A stretch of 64,000 bases of DNA, taken from contig NZ_WPIN01000014.1 in NCBI RefSeq assembly GCF_009754945.1, positions 1 through 64,000 of the forward strand. The letters are read 5' to 3'. The notes beneath the pieces are model-generated. The model saw nothing but the letters and a program-made list of their open reading frames with translations. It did not search any database and was not told the DNA's origin. Below are positions 8,159 to 15,980 of the stretch, in pieces (the stretch's first letter is position 1; each line of letters begins with the position of its first letter). This DNA comes from Spirosoma arboris (GTDB taxonomy: Bacteria > Bacteroidota > Bacteroidia > Cytophagales > Spirosomataceae). A program made the translations under genes and the position numbers.

Positions 8159-9091
8159 TTATAACATTGCCGCACCAAATACGCCGGCGCTGTCGCCTAG
8201 CTTTGGTTTGAGGATGCGATTATTTAGTTCGCGACTGTTGAACACGTATTTTCGAGCGCGTTCGACTCCTTCTGTATAGAGTAAATCAACGTTGCCGAGA
8301 CCACCGCCCAGCACAATCACATCAGGATCAAGGATGTTGATAATAACCGAGATGCCCCGGCCAAAATATTCCAAAAGTCGGTTTACAGTCTGGCTGGCAA
8401 CCAGGTCGTTTCCTTGCTGATACCGCTCCATAATTTCCTGCATTGTCCGTTCTTCTTTACTAACCTGCTGATAATAGCGCTGGAGGGCTGGCCCCGAAAG
8501 AACCTGCTCTACGCATCCCCGTTTGCCGCAGTAGCAGGGGTATCCATTCTCTTCCAGCGTATTATGCCCCCATTCTCCTCCGAGTCCCTGTAAGCCATTC
8601 AACACAAAAGGGCGACCATAGGGTTTGGAATGCCTGCTACGCACCACAATACCTCCACCTACACCCGTACCCATAATTACGCCAAACACTGTCTGGTAGT
8701 CGGGTACCACCTCCGGTACGATTCCCATAGTCGCTTCGGCAAGAGCCAGACAGTTGGCATCATTCGCTATCTCAACGGGTAAACCTAACAGGCGCCCTAA
8801 GTCCTGTTTCATGGGTTTGCCATTAAGAACAGTGGTGTTACAGTTCTTCATCGCTTGACGGGCTGGATCGAACGTACCGGGCGTCGCAAAACCGATTCGT
8901 TCGGGTTTGATGCCCGTTTCATCTTTTAGCATATCGATGAGCTTAACAATCTGATGCAGAATGTGATCGTAGCCATTATGGGCTTCGGTGTCAATTCGCT
9001 TGCGAACAAGGACGGCGTCGGGTGAGGGAGCTGATAGGACAACGCCTTCAATCTTGGTGCCTCCCAGGTCAATACCCCAATAAGACTTCAT
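8159..9091 (-). CDS. ROK family sugar kinase (glucokinase/fructokinase-like)
   Basis: A 310-residue ROK protein. The N-terminal phosphate-1 motif is WGIDLGGTKIEG (residues 5-16). It is followed by GFATPGTFDP, the catalytic Asp in NDANCLALAEA, the adenosine motif GTGVGGGIV, and the ROK zinc signature CYCGKRGCVEQVLSGPAL. There is no N-terminal HTH, so it is a kinase rather than a repressor. Probable reaction: ATP-dependent phosphorylation of glucose, fructose or an N-acetyl-hexosamine. The ATG at 9091 is preceded by a 22-bp leader almost identical to one before the ABC ATPase gene at 50.5 kb. Substrate cannot be told from sequence alone. Confidence 0.92.
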   Translation of the reverse strand: MKSYWGIDLGGTKIEGVVLSAPSPDAVLVRKRIDTEAHNGYDHILHQIVKLIDMLKDETGIKPERIGFATPGTFDPARQAMKNCNTTVLNGKPMKQDLGRLLGLPVEIANDANCLALAEATMGIVPEVVPDYQTVFGVIMGTGVGGGIVVRSRHSKPYGRPFVLNGLQGLGGEWGHNTLEENGYPCYCGKRGCVEQVLSGPALQRYYQQVSKEERTMQEIMERYQQGNDLVASQTVNRLLEYFGRGISVIINILDPDVIVLGGGLGNVDLLYTEGVERARKYVFNSRELNNRILKPKLGDSAGVFGAAML

Positions 9092-9102
9092 AAACGAATG
9101 AG

Positions 9103-9124
9103 TGACCGGATCGCCGGTCCGATT
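9103..9124 (-). repeat. 22-bp leader motif shared with the ABC ATPase gene
   Basis: The sequence 12 bases before the ROK start codon contains the hairpin core ACCGG-CGAT-CCGGT and flanking bases that match 20 of 22 positions at 50531-50552, where it precedes another start codon at nearly the same distance. It may be a transcribed leader hairpin or a small dispersed repeat. Confidence 0.55.
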
Positions 9125-9213
9125 AGAAAATTCGATTTACGATTTAATTCGTTTCTCCACGTAGCTTTACGGTTAAAATCTTATTAAGCGTCCGTTATAA
9201 TTTTTTACTTACT

Positions 9214-9681
9214 ATGCTTACCATCGGTCAGAAAGCACCTGATTTTACATTGTTCAATACAGCCCGAAAAGAAGTGTCTATACATGATTTTCAGGGAAAG
9301 AACCTGATTATCCTATTTTTCCCAATGGCTTTTACCAGCACCTGTACCGCCGAACTTTGCGAAATGCGCGACAACATCGGTGTTTACTCAGGGTTGAATG
9401 CCGAAGTAGTTGGCATCTCGGTTGACTCTCCGTTTACGCTGGCTAAATTTAAAGAAGATCAAAACCTGCCTTTCGATCTATTATCAGATTTCAACAAAGA
9501 AGTATCGCAAGCCTATGATACGTATTACGAAACCTTTGCGATGAATCTGAAAGGCGTGAGTAAACGGTCTGCTTTCGTTGTTGATAAAAATGGGCTTATT
9601 CAATACGTCGAAGTGCTCGAAAACGCTGGCAACGTCCCTAATTTTCAGGCTATACAGGAAACATTGACTTCACTTAACTAA
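9214..9681 (+). CDS. Peroxiredoxin (AhpE/BCP type)
   Basis: A 155-residue thioredoxin-fold peroxidase. The N-terminus MLTIGQKAPDFTLFNT is the family start. FFPMAFTSTCTAELCEMRD carries the peroxidatic Cys in T-x-x-C with the Pro and Thr of the PxxxTxxC site. Another Cys follows five residues on (TAELC), as in some atypical enzymes. AFVVDKNGLIQY is the conserved C-terminal strand. It reduces hydrogen peroxide or organic peroxides, using thioredoxin or a low-molecular-weight thiol. It ends directly in a long inverted repeat shared with the intergenic space before a methyltransferase gene. Confidence 0.92.
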   Translation: MLTIGQKAPDFTLFNTARKEVSIHDFQGKNLIILFFPMAFTSTCTAELCEMRDNIGVYSGLNAEVVGISVDSPFTLAKFKEDQNLPFDLLSDFNKEVSQAYDTYYETFAMNLKGVSKRSAFVVDKNGLIQYVEVLENAGNVPNFQAIQETLTSLN

Positions 9682-9754
9682 TGATGAATTATGAATGATA
9701 AATGAAGAATGTAATTCTCAGGCATTCTTCATTTATCATTCATAATTCATCATT
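9680..9754. repeat. Long perfect inverted repeat, family A (ATGATGAATTATGAATGAT type)
   Basis: Arms at 9680-9711 and 9723-9754 are perfect 32-bp reverse complements with an 11-base loop. The left arm begins at the stop codon of the peroxiredoxin gene and the right arm ends 7 bases before the methyltransferase ATG. The arms consist of ATGA/ATTC low-complexity words. The same family recurs at 39063-39142 and 50550-50619. Transcribed, it would form a very stable hairpin between two co-directional genes. Confidence 0.85.
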
Positions 9755-9761
9755 CTACCAC

Positions 9762-10529
9762 ATGGCCTGGTATCATAACTTTTTTCATGGATTGCCGCAG
9801 GACGCCTGGAAAGCTGCCCAAACTGAGGAGCAAACGCAGCTTGATCTCGAACTGCTCGTCGAATCGCTTGACTTTGGCCCCGACGACAGAATTCTGGATG
9901 TATTCTGCGGATATGGGCGCCATGCCCTACCACTTGCCCGAATGGGGGCTCGTATGACAGGAGTCGATATTGCCGTCGACTATATCACCGAACTTGAATC
10001 GGTTGCTACTCAGGAGAAATTGCCGCTTGTTGCCATCGCAGACGATTTTCTGGCCATGCCAGAAGTTCAGATTGGTGTTATGGCTTCATTCGATGCGGCC
10101 TATTGTCTGGGTAATAGTTTTAGTTTCTTCCCTCGCCCCGACATGCTGACTTTTCTAACGCGCATTGCTACCCTGTTAAAGCCAGGAGGGCGATTTTTAG
10201 CGCATTCGGAGATGGTGGCTGAGTCGGTTCTTCCCGATTACCAGGCACGTAACTGGCAACCTGTTGAAGATACTTCTGGAGAGTCGATCCTGTTTTTGGT
10301 TGAAAACGAATACGCTCCCCTTCACAGTCGTATCGACTCACATCTGACGTACGTAAAAGCAGGGGAAATACAGTCACGTACTGCTCAGCATTATATATAT
10401 ACCCTTGCCGAACTCAGTCAATTGTTTGCCGAAGCGGGTTTGACTATACTCGATTGTTATGGGACTGTAGAAGGAGATCCTTATGCACTGGGTGACGAAG
10501 CTGTATGGTTACTTGCGCAACGACTTTAA
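9762..10529 (+). CDS. Class I SAM-dependent methyltransferase
   Basis: A 255-residue soluble methyltransferase. Motif I is ILDVFCGYGRHALPLARMG (about residues 45-63), followed by the acidic loop GVDIAVDYI that contacts the SAM ribose. ASFDAAYCLGNSFSFF is the motif IV/post-IV region, and LLKPGGRFLAH is the typical motif V/VI strand. The substrate is unknown; small-molecule and tRNA methylation are both possible. The frame is open from 9702, but that extension would be read from the family A inverted repeat, so the ATG at 9762 (MAWYHNFFHG) is chosen. Confidence 0.88.
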   Translation: MAWYHNFFHGLPQDAWKAAQTEEQTQLDLELLVESLDFGPDDRILDVFCGYGRHALPLARMGARMTGVDIAVDYITELESVATQEKLPLVAIADDFLAMPEVQIGVMASFDAAYCLGNSFSFFPRPDMLTFLTRIATLLKPGGRFLAHSEMVAESVLPDYQARNWQPVEDTSGESILFLVENEYAPLHSRIDSHLTYVKAGEIQSRTAQHYIYTLAELSQLFAEAGLTILDCYGTVEGDPYALGDEAVWLLAQRL

Positions 10530-10575
10530 GAGTCTGGTCAATAAAAAATAACCAATTAGGAAGAAATGTTAACTT

Positions 10576-10591
10576 TTATTCTATAGAATAA
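10576..10591. promoter_or_regulatory. 16-bp perfect palindrome upstream of the TetR gene
   Basis: TTATTCTATAGAATAA is a perfect palindrome about 140 bases before the TetR-family gene and just after the methyltransferase stop (10529). It could be a regulator site or the core of a weak terminator. No other copy was seen nearby. Confidence 0.3.
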
Positions 10592-10678
10592 GAAGATATA
10601 ATAACCGGAAAAGAGATAATTGGAGTTTTTTGAGGAAATTCACATCAACTGTAGACAATGCAATCATTAATCCGTAGT

Positions 10679-10708
10679 TTTCAGTCAATATAACACCGTT
10701 AACTGAAA
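10679..10708. promoter_or_regulatory. Probable operator for the TetR-family regulator
   Basis: TTTCAGTCAA (10679-10688) and TTAACTGAAA (10699-10708) form a 10-bp inverted repeat with one mismatch and a 10-base spacer. It ends 23 bases before the regulator ATG at 10732, which is the expected place and spacing for a TetR dimer site controlling its own promoter. Confidence 0.5.
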
Positions 10709-10731
10709 GCAGTAATAACCTACTTACTCCT

Positions 10732-11325
10732 ATGGAAACTATTGAACGCAAGCCGCGCAGCCGTGAGCAAACTCGCTCTGGCATCGTAAAAACGGCTAAG
10801 TCCATTGCTCGCCGGGAGGGCTGGCAGGCGGTATCGATTCGTAAAATAGCTGACGCAATTGAATACAGTGCCCCAATAGTCTATGAATATTTTGACAGCA
10901 AAGATGTGTTGTTAGATGAAATCCGGAATGAAGGATTTCGCCACTTATATCAGCAGTATGACCGTATCCTGAGTCTCTACCGAGACCCGGAAAAACGCCT
11001 ATATGAAATTTCGCTGGTGCAATGGGAATTTGCCCGTGAGAACCCTGAAATCTATCAGGTGATGTACAATCTGGACGGTGCTTATTGCACAATTCCGGTT
11101 TATCAGTCAGAATCCATGCAGGCTGTAAATCGCGTTGTGTGCAAAACAATCTTCTCCTTTATTCCCAAAGCAGAAGAAAGTATCAAGCGCCTGTATTTTC
11201 AATGGTGGTCTATATCTCACGGAATGATTGCATTGGCGATGCTACTCAAAGACGAGCAACCGCTCGATCAATCCGAACAAGTCTACCGCGAAACGATGCG
11301 TCGCTTCGTACGTGATTTGCGCTAA
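10732..11325 (+). CDS. TetR/AcrR family transcriptional regulator
   Basis: A 197-residue TetR repressor. The N-terminal DNA-binding domain (about 8-60) shows the three-helix pattern TRSGIVKTAKSIARREGW, VSIRKIADAIEYSAPIVYEYF and DSKDVLLDEI, where SAPIVYEYF is the recognition helix. The larger C-terminal half is a ligand-binding dimerisation domain (TetR_C-like, with WSISHGMIALAML). A 10-bp inverted repeat at 10679-10708 lies just upstream. The next gene, an NAD(P)-binding epimerase-like protein, starts 33 bases downstream in the same direction and is the obvious co-regulated target. The ligand is unknown. Confidence 0.92.
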   Translation: METIERKPRSREQTRSGIVKTAKSIARREGWQAVSIRKIADAIEYSAPIVYEYFDSKDVLLDEIRNEGFRHLYQQYDRILSLYRDPEKRLYEISLVQWEFARENPEIYQVMYNLDGAYCTIPVYQSESMQAVNRVVCKTIFSFIPKAEESIKRLYFQWWSISHGMIALAMLLKDEQPLDQSEQVYRETMRRFVRDLR

Positions 11326-11358
11326 CGCAACGGCGGAGCGGATCGCCCGTGTTACATC

Positions 11359-12228
11359 ATGCATATTGCCGTTATAGGCGCAACAGGAATGCTCGGGCAA
11401 CCTGTTGCGCAAGAACTCATTAAGGCTGGATTTGCAGTTCGCATTATTGCACGTGACGTACCCAAAACACTCTCTTTGTTCCCAGATACAGAGGTTGTTT
11501 CTGGGGATTTGCGTAGCGTTGCGGGACTAAAGGATTCGCTTCGAGGTATAGATGTAGTCTATTTGAATTTATCTATCAAACAGAACGAGAAGCGAACCGA
11601 TTTTCACGCAGAAGCTGGAGGATTGATCAATCTGATTGAGGCCGCAAAATTCGCTGGTGTCCGCCGAATAAGTTACCTATCGTCCATCATCATGCGTTAT
11701 CAGGGCATGAATGGTTTCAACTGGTGGGTATTTGACGTAAAGCAAGAAGCCGTTCGGCTTATTAAAGCTTCCGGAGTTCCCTACAGCATTTTTTATCCGT
11801 CCTGTTTTATGGATTCTATAAACGGCACGCAACGTGTCGGGCGTTTTATCCTGTTGGTTGGGCGATCTGCTGTAAAACCGTGGTATGTAGCTGCCAATGA
11901 TTATGGTAAACAGATGGTAAGGGCTTTCCTGATTGCGCAGGATGGTCAAAATCAGGAGTATGTAATTCAAGGTCCAGAGGCTGTTACGCAGCACGAGGTC
12001 GCCGAACGATTTGTGGCTTCCTACCGACACGGAAAGTTACAGATCTTGACAACCCCGCCTTTCCTAATGCAACTTGGTCGCCCATTTTCCGCACAGGCCG
12101 ACTACGGTTGGCACATCACAGAAGCCCTGAACAACTATCCGGAAACCTTCGAAGCCGCACAAACCTGGGTCGATTTGGGCAAACCTAAAACAACAATAGA
12201 GCTATTTGCTAAAAATAGTCAGGCATAA
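11359..12228 (+). CDS. NmrA-like atypical SDR, NAD(P)-binding protein
   Basis: A 289-residue Rossmann protein. The N-terminal nucleotide motif is AVIGATGMLGQPVAQEL (GATGxxG), with Arg at the end of the second strand (RIIARD) favouring NADP. DVVYLNLSIKQ and ISYLSSIIM carry the central-sheet motifs, but the classical catalytic Tyr-x-x-x-Lys is not evident. This suggests an atypical SDR of the NmrA or nucleoside-diphosphate-sugar-epimerase type, acting as reductase or redox sensor. It is cotranscribed with the upstream TetR regulator. The gene ends inside a palindrome shared with the convergent receptor gene. Confidence 0.85.
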   Translation: MHIAVIGATGMLGQPVAQELIKAGFAVRIIARDVPKTLSLFPDTEVVSGDLRSVAGLKDSLRGIDVVYLNLSIKQNEKRTDFHAEAGGLINLIEAAKFAGVRRISYLSSIIMRYQGMNGFNWWVFDVKQEAVRLIKASGVPYSIFYPSCFMDSINGTQRVGRFILLVGRSAVKPWYVAANDYGKQMVRAFLIAQDGQNQEYVIQGPEAVTQHEVAERFVASYRHGKLQILTTPPFLMQLGRPFSAQADYGWHITEALNNYPETFEAAQTWVDLGKPKTTIELFAKNSQA

Positions 12229-12260
12229 TCAGTGATTGCTATTGCTGACTATGCCTGACT
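12217..12260. terminator. Bidirectional hairpin terminator (GTCAGG/CCTGAC family D)
   Basis: AGTCAGGCATAATCAG (12217-12232) pairs with CTGACTATGCCTGACT (12245-12260), with one mismatch. AAAAAT precedes it and CATTTTT follows, so each strand has a T-run after the stem. It lies between convergent genes, its left arm overlapping the SDR stop codon. The GTCAGG/CCTGAC core recurs at 22.55 kb and 41.7 kb. Confidence 0.7.
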
Positions 12261-12265
12261 CATTT

Positions 12266-14704
12266 TTACGATGCACCACCTGCACGGCGTTTTTCTTCTT
12301 CGGCACCACCAGACCGCCGACGTGATTGGGGCACGGTGTCGCTGCCAAAGCGGTAGGTAAGTGAGGCTGTCGCTATTCGTGTATCCTGCCGTTGATAGAA
12401 ACGCTCAACATAATTGGCATAGGTAGAGGTAGCATGTAACGGACTGGTATAGAAGATATCGGTCATATTTAACCGCAATGTCCCTTTCTTTCCCCACATA
12501 ATTTTCTGGAGTCCCATATTGAGTTGGCCCAGCGGCTGGATATCTAAGAAACCATAAAGCTGTCTCGATTGATAGTTCCCCGCCAAATCCGCTGTCCAGC
12601 CACGACCCAGCGTGAAGGTATTGGTATTATTGATCGTGAAAGCAGGTAAACCCTGGTTGAGTGATGTACCCGCCAGATCGCCGATAAACCGGTTGTAAAA
12701 TGCGACAACATTGTTATCCATCGTCCACCAGTTTGTTGGTTGAACTGGAATGGTCAGTGTCAGGCCGTAATAGTCAGAGCGGGTCAGATTCTGAAACGTT
12801 GATACGGCCTGCCGATTTCCCTCTGGTGCCGGTTGAATAACACTGACGATGGGTTGATCGGTACGGCTATAGCTAATTGACGTCATAAACTTCTGTTTGA
12901 ATGTATGCGTCAGTTCGATGTTGTAACTCAACTGCGGATAGAGCGATGGATTGCCTGTGAAATAGGTTGTAGCGTCGATATACGCCCGGAAAGGGTTCAG
13001 CTGATTGTACGTTGGCCGGTCAATCCGACGACTAAGCGATAAACTTAGATCCTGCGTTTTTGATACGGTTTGTTTGACAAATACACTGGGAAAAAGTTGA
13101 AAATAGTGCCGTTCGAAACCGTTGTTGCCAATTAGTTGCAGGCCGCGTGCATTCGTTTGTTCGCCCCGTAATCCCAACTGAACAGACGTCTTTTTGAAAG
13201 TCTTATTGACGTTCAAATAAGCGGCATTGATGTTTTCATCGTAGCGGAACTGATTACTTTTGCCCGTATCCACTACACTCTTGCCTTCGCTGATATTCGT
13301 GAATAATACATCGTTATCCGCATTGACCCAACTCGCTTTTACCCCGCCTTCCAGTCGGGTTTTGTTTGGGAACGTATGCACATAATCGGCTTTGAACGAA
13401 CTGATATTCAGACCTCCATTTAGCTTTCCATCCAATACAGTTGGCGACTGAATGGGCACGGTAAACGTAGTTGCCAAATTCTGGAGTCGGTGAATTCCGT
13501 AGTGAGCAAAGTCGACGTCGGCGGTTAGTTCACTACGCCCCGTTGAGTCGAAGCTGTGTTTCAGATTTAGGTTAGCCGCTGTATTCGGCGTTTCTAAGGT
13601 TCGATGATTGGCCGATTGATAGCTGGATTGTAAGTTGCCCAACTCATCGAACGTTTGCGTAACGTTAGGTATGCTGGCTTCGGCATGATTTACTAATCCA
13701 TTGACTACAGCACCAAGTGTTGTTCGTTTCGACAATGTATAGTCCAGCCCAGCCCGATACGTGTGGGAGACCCAATGCGTTTTTCCCACATTATCCTGAA
13801 CACTACTACCAATGAACTGATTTGCCTGATAGAAATCCCGATGCAGCATCAGTTGACTAAATTGGTTTCGGTCGTTATAGTTGTAATTCCCGAAGATGTT
13901 TACTTTTTTGTGCCGGTGATTCAGCGAAAGGCCGCTCGTAAACTTGCCATATTTTCCGTAGCCGTAACTCGTAGTTACACTGCCATTTGTGCCTTGCCGA
14001 CCATCTTTTTTGAGTTTGATCGCGATGATACCCGCACTGCCAGCAGCATCGTACTTGGCAGGTGGATTGGTTATAAGTTCAATTTTCTCGATCGAATTGG
14101 CAGGCAGAGCACGTAGCATCTCACCTAATTCGGCTCCTGTCATCGGCACTCGCTTGCCATCAATAAGTACCAGAACACCCTGTTTCCCTCGTAGTGCCAG
14201 ATTGTCATTTTGATCGACAGTTACACCCGGTGATCGGCTAAGTATCTCCAGCGATGTTGCTCCAGCACTAAGTGTGGTTCCTTCCACATTGACTACAATG
14301 CGGTCGGTTTCTCGTTCAAACAGAGGTTTACGTGCTTGTACCGTAACTTCTTTCAATTGCGTTTTACTACTGGACTTTAACAGAATTGGCGCTAATGTCT
14401 GGTTGGTTGATGCCACGACAAAAGGAGCCGTTTGGACACGTTCGAACCCTACCTGCGAGGCCGAAACAAAATAACTTCCTGCTGCTAGTCGGTCGAATCG
14501 AAATGTTCCGGTTGCATCGCTAAACTCGGTTTTGACAACGACCGAATCGGAGGCTCTATGTAAAGCCACCGTGGCAAATTCCACCGTTGTACCTGCCGGG
14601 TCGCGCACTGTACCTGATAAAACAGGGTCCGATTTGGCGTATAAGCCTGACCAGCCAGCCAATAAGAGAAGGAAAAGAGAAAACGCGCGTAGAGAGAAGT
14701 GCAT
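12266..14704 (-). CDS. Outer-membrane beta-barrel receptor with CarboxypepD_reg-like domain (TonB-receptor-like)
   Basis: An 812-residue outer-membrane protein. Signal peptide: MHFSLRAFSLFLLLLAGWSG up to about residue 24. A carboxypeptidase-regulatory-like beta-sandwich follows (about 28-115, DPVLSGTVRDPAGTTVEFAT), then a plug domain (TTLSAGATSLEILSRSPGVT; VLVLIDGKRVPMTG), then a barrel ending in aromatic-rich strands of the outer membrane protein beta-barrel family (PF14905 type). No SusD partner lies beside it, so uptake of glycans is not implied; a siderophore, peptide or unknown ligand is possible. The C-terminal tail is unusually charged (RRRSGGAEEEKRRAGG) and extends past the last barrel strand (ASLTYRFGS). 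A hairpin lies in the leader at 14715-14754. Confidence 0.88.
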   Translation of the reverse strand: MHFSLRAFSLFLLLLAGWSGLYAKSDPVLSGTVRDPAGTTVEFATVALHRASDSVVVKTEFSDATGTFRFDRLAAGSYFVSASQVGFERVQTAPFVVASTNQTLAPILLKSSSKTQLKEVTVQARKPLFERETDRIVVNVEGTTLSAGATSLEILSRSPGVTVDQNDNLALRGKQGVLVLIDGKRVPMTGAELGEMLRALPANSIEKIELITNPPAKYDAAGSAGIIAIKLKKDGRQGTNGSVTTSYGYGKYGKFTSGLSLNHRHKKVNIFGNYNYNDRNQFSQLMLHRDFYQANQFIGSSVQDNVGKTHWVSHTYRAGLDYTLSKRTTLGAVVNGLVNHAEASIPNVTQTFDELGNLQSSYQSANHRTLETPNTAANLNLKHSFDSTGRSELTADVDFAHYGIHRLQNLATTFTVPIQSPTVLDGKLNGGLNISSFKADYVHTFPNKTRLEGGVKASWVNADNDVLFTNISEGKSVVDTGKSNQFRYDENINAAYLNVNKTFKKTSVQLGLRGEQTNARGLQLIGNNGFERHYFQLFPSVFVKQTVSKTQDLSLSLSRRIDRPTYNQLNPFRAYIDATTYFTGNPSLYPQLSYNIELTHTFKQKFMTSISYSRTDQPIVSVIQPAPEGNRQAVSTFQNLTRSDYYGLTLTIPVQPTNWWTMDNNVVAFYNRFIGDLAGTSLNQGLPAFTINNTNTFTLGRGWTADLAGNYQSRQLYGFLDIQPLGQLNMGLQKIMWGKKGTLRLNMTDIFYTSPLHATSTYANYVERFYQRQDTRIATASLTYRFGSDTVPQSRRRSGGAEEEKRRAGGAS

Positions 14705-14714
14705 AGTATATACT

Positions 14715-14754
14715 GTTTAGGTCAATCTGATAAACCAGATAAAAGAGCCTAAAC
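14715..14754 (-). promoter_or_regulatory. Leader hairpin upstream of the receptor gene
   Basis: GTTTAGG (14715-14721) pairs with CCTAAAC (14748-14754), and ATCTG (14725-14729) pairs with CAGAT (14736-14740) inside it. It starts 10 bases before the receptor ATG on the reverse strand, so it would lie in the untranslated leader. Function unknown. Confidence 0.35.
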
Positions 14755-14800
14755 CATATTCTCAGCGCGGCATTTCTCCATAAACGGGCAAAAATCGGTA

Positions 14801-15916
14801 TTAGTGGAAAGCAAGATTCAACTGATAACGACTGCTTCTACCACCGCCAATAGGGATAAAGATCTGTTTATCAACTAAATCCTGTAGATCTCTAGTGGCT
14901 GTTGCTTTCGATGTCTTACTAATGCCAATGTATTTACGGGCATTCATACCCCTTTCGAAACCGACTGTACCGTTCTCAAACATCCGGGCAATAACTTTTT
15001 GCTGGCGTTCATTAAGGCTGGTTTTGTGGATGTCGAAAAAATGAGTTTTCTGCAATACAAACCCAAGGGTAGCTAAGAAGTCATCTTGTGAAGTCAATAT
15101 CACATCAGAAAAATAGGTAAGCCAGCTAGTTATTTCGTTTGATCGCTGGCTTTTTTGCAACGCATCATAATATGCCTTCTTAGTTGCTTCTATGGTTCTG
15201 GATAAACTTAGCAACACAGGTTGGCCTAGACTTTGTGAAAGAGATTTTTCGGCGATAATGCGCCCTATCCGCCCGTTTCCATCTTCAAATGGGTGTATAG
15301 ATTCAAAATAGAGATGGGCTATCGAGGCTCTGATCAACGGGTTTGTAATTGTGCCGGCTTGATTAGGAGAAGTAGTGTTAAACCAATCAATAAATCGGTT
15401 CATTTCGGCTGGTACATTCATAGAGGGAGGAGCTTCAAAATGAATTTTTTCTTTTCCCATCGCTCCAGATATTACCTGCATAGGTTCAGTGTGTGTGCGC
15501 CAGCGCCCGATTTCTATGCCGTAGCTACCTTTCATCAATAAGGTATGCCAATGGAACAGCATGGTTTCTGAAAGAGGTTGGTCGAACGTGGTGCGCACTA
15601 GCACCAGCAATTCGGCCATTCCTTCTGAGCGTTTATCGTTTATGCGAACCGTATCGCTAGTAAGCCCTAAATTTCGTTTGATCGATGAAATGACGTCTTG
15701 CCGACTGATAAATTCACCTTCTATGGCCGAAGTCTTGATGGCTTCATTGACCATAACATCAACCAAAACCTCCCGACGAGTTTCAATGGGTAAGCTATCA
15801 AATTGGCCTGTACTCTTTCCTGCTTTTTGGGCAAACTGGAGGGCATTTTGCTCCATACAGAGCAGATCGAAACGGAAGGTGGGCCAGTCAGTCTGTTGCC
15901 AGTTATAGCGTGCCAT
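14801..15916 (-). CDS. fic: Fic family AMP-transferase with C-terminal winged helix
   Basis: A 371-residue Fic protein. The N-terminal domain (about 1-100) contains the class II inhibitory helix motif T-S-A-I-E-G at 62-67, whose Glu blocks ATP binding. The core shows the perfect HPFEDGNGR motif at 208-216, with catalytic His208 and an active-site flap near 135-160. A winged helix (about 300-365, ERQQKVIARMF...TSKATATRDLQDL) ends the protein and probably binds DNA. The enzyme should transfer AMP (or another nucleotide moiety) to target hydroxyls under autoinhibition. The ATG at 15916 is preferred to the TTG at 15946. It overlaps a palindromic operator, which argues for autoregulation by the winged helix. 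No antitoxin gene is adjacent. Confidence 0.93.
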   Translation of the reverse strand: MARYNWQQTDWPTFRFDLLCMEQNALQFAQKAGKSTGQFDSLPIETRREVLVDVMVNEAIKTSAIEGEFISRQDVISSIKRNLGLTSDTVRINDKRSEGMAELLVLVRTTFDQPLSETMLFHWHTLLMKGSYGIEIGRWRTHTEPMQVISGAMGKEKIHFEAPPSMNVPAEMNRFIDWFNTTSPNQAGTITNPLIRASIAHLYFESIHPFEDGNGRIGRIIAEKSLSQSLGQPVLLSLSRTIEATKKAYYDALQKSQRSNEITSWLTYFSDVILTSQDDFLATLGFVLQKTHFFDIHKTSLNERQQKVIARMFENGTVGFERGMNARKYIGISKTSKATATRDLQDLVDKQIFIPIGGGRSSRYQLNLAFH

Positions 15917-15971
15917 GAGCCGAATAATAATAGCTATTCGGCTCAAATATAATAGTTTTATGAGCCGAATA
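15916..15971 (-). promoter_or_regulatory. Fic operator: 11-bp palindrome plus a third half-site
   Basis: TGAGCCGAATA (15916-15926) and TATTCGGCTCA (15935-15945) are perfect reverse complements with an 8-base spacer. A third copy, TGAGCCGAATA, recurs at 15961-15971. The palindrome runs from the fic start codon to the -7 promoter element, so a bound protein would block both transcription and initiation. The C-terminal winged helix of Fic is the natural candidate binder. Confidence 0.75.
15944..15951 (-). promoter_or_regulatory. Bacteroidota-type -7 element of fic
   Basis: On the reverse strand TATATTTG fits the TAnnTTTG -7 consensus exactly, 28 bases before the fic ATG. Its downstream edge abuts the operator palindrome. 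A good TTG -33 box is not obvious. Confidence 0.6.
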
Positions 15972-15980
15972 ACAACGGAT

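Noticed and set aside
9702..9761. N-terminal extension of the methyltransferase
   Set aside because: These codons lie in a perfect inverted repeat; the family start is the ATG at 9762.
12266..14704. SusC/SusD polysaccharide utilisation locus
   Set aside because: The receptor has no SusD-like lipoprotein or glycoside hydrolase gene beside it, and the barrel is of the shorter PF14905 type.
14801..15916. Fic/antitoxin toxin-antitoxin pair
   Set aside because: The inhibitory helix is inside the Fic protein itself (T62-SAI-E66-G67), and no small antitoxin gene is adjacent.
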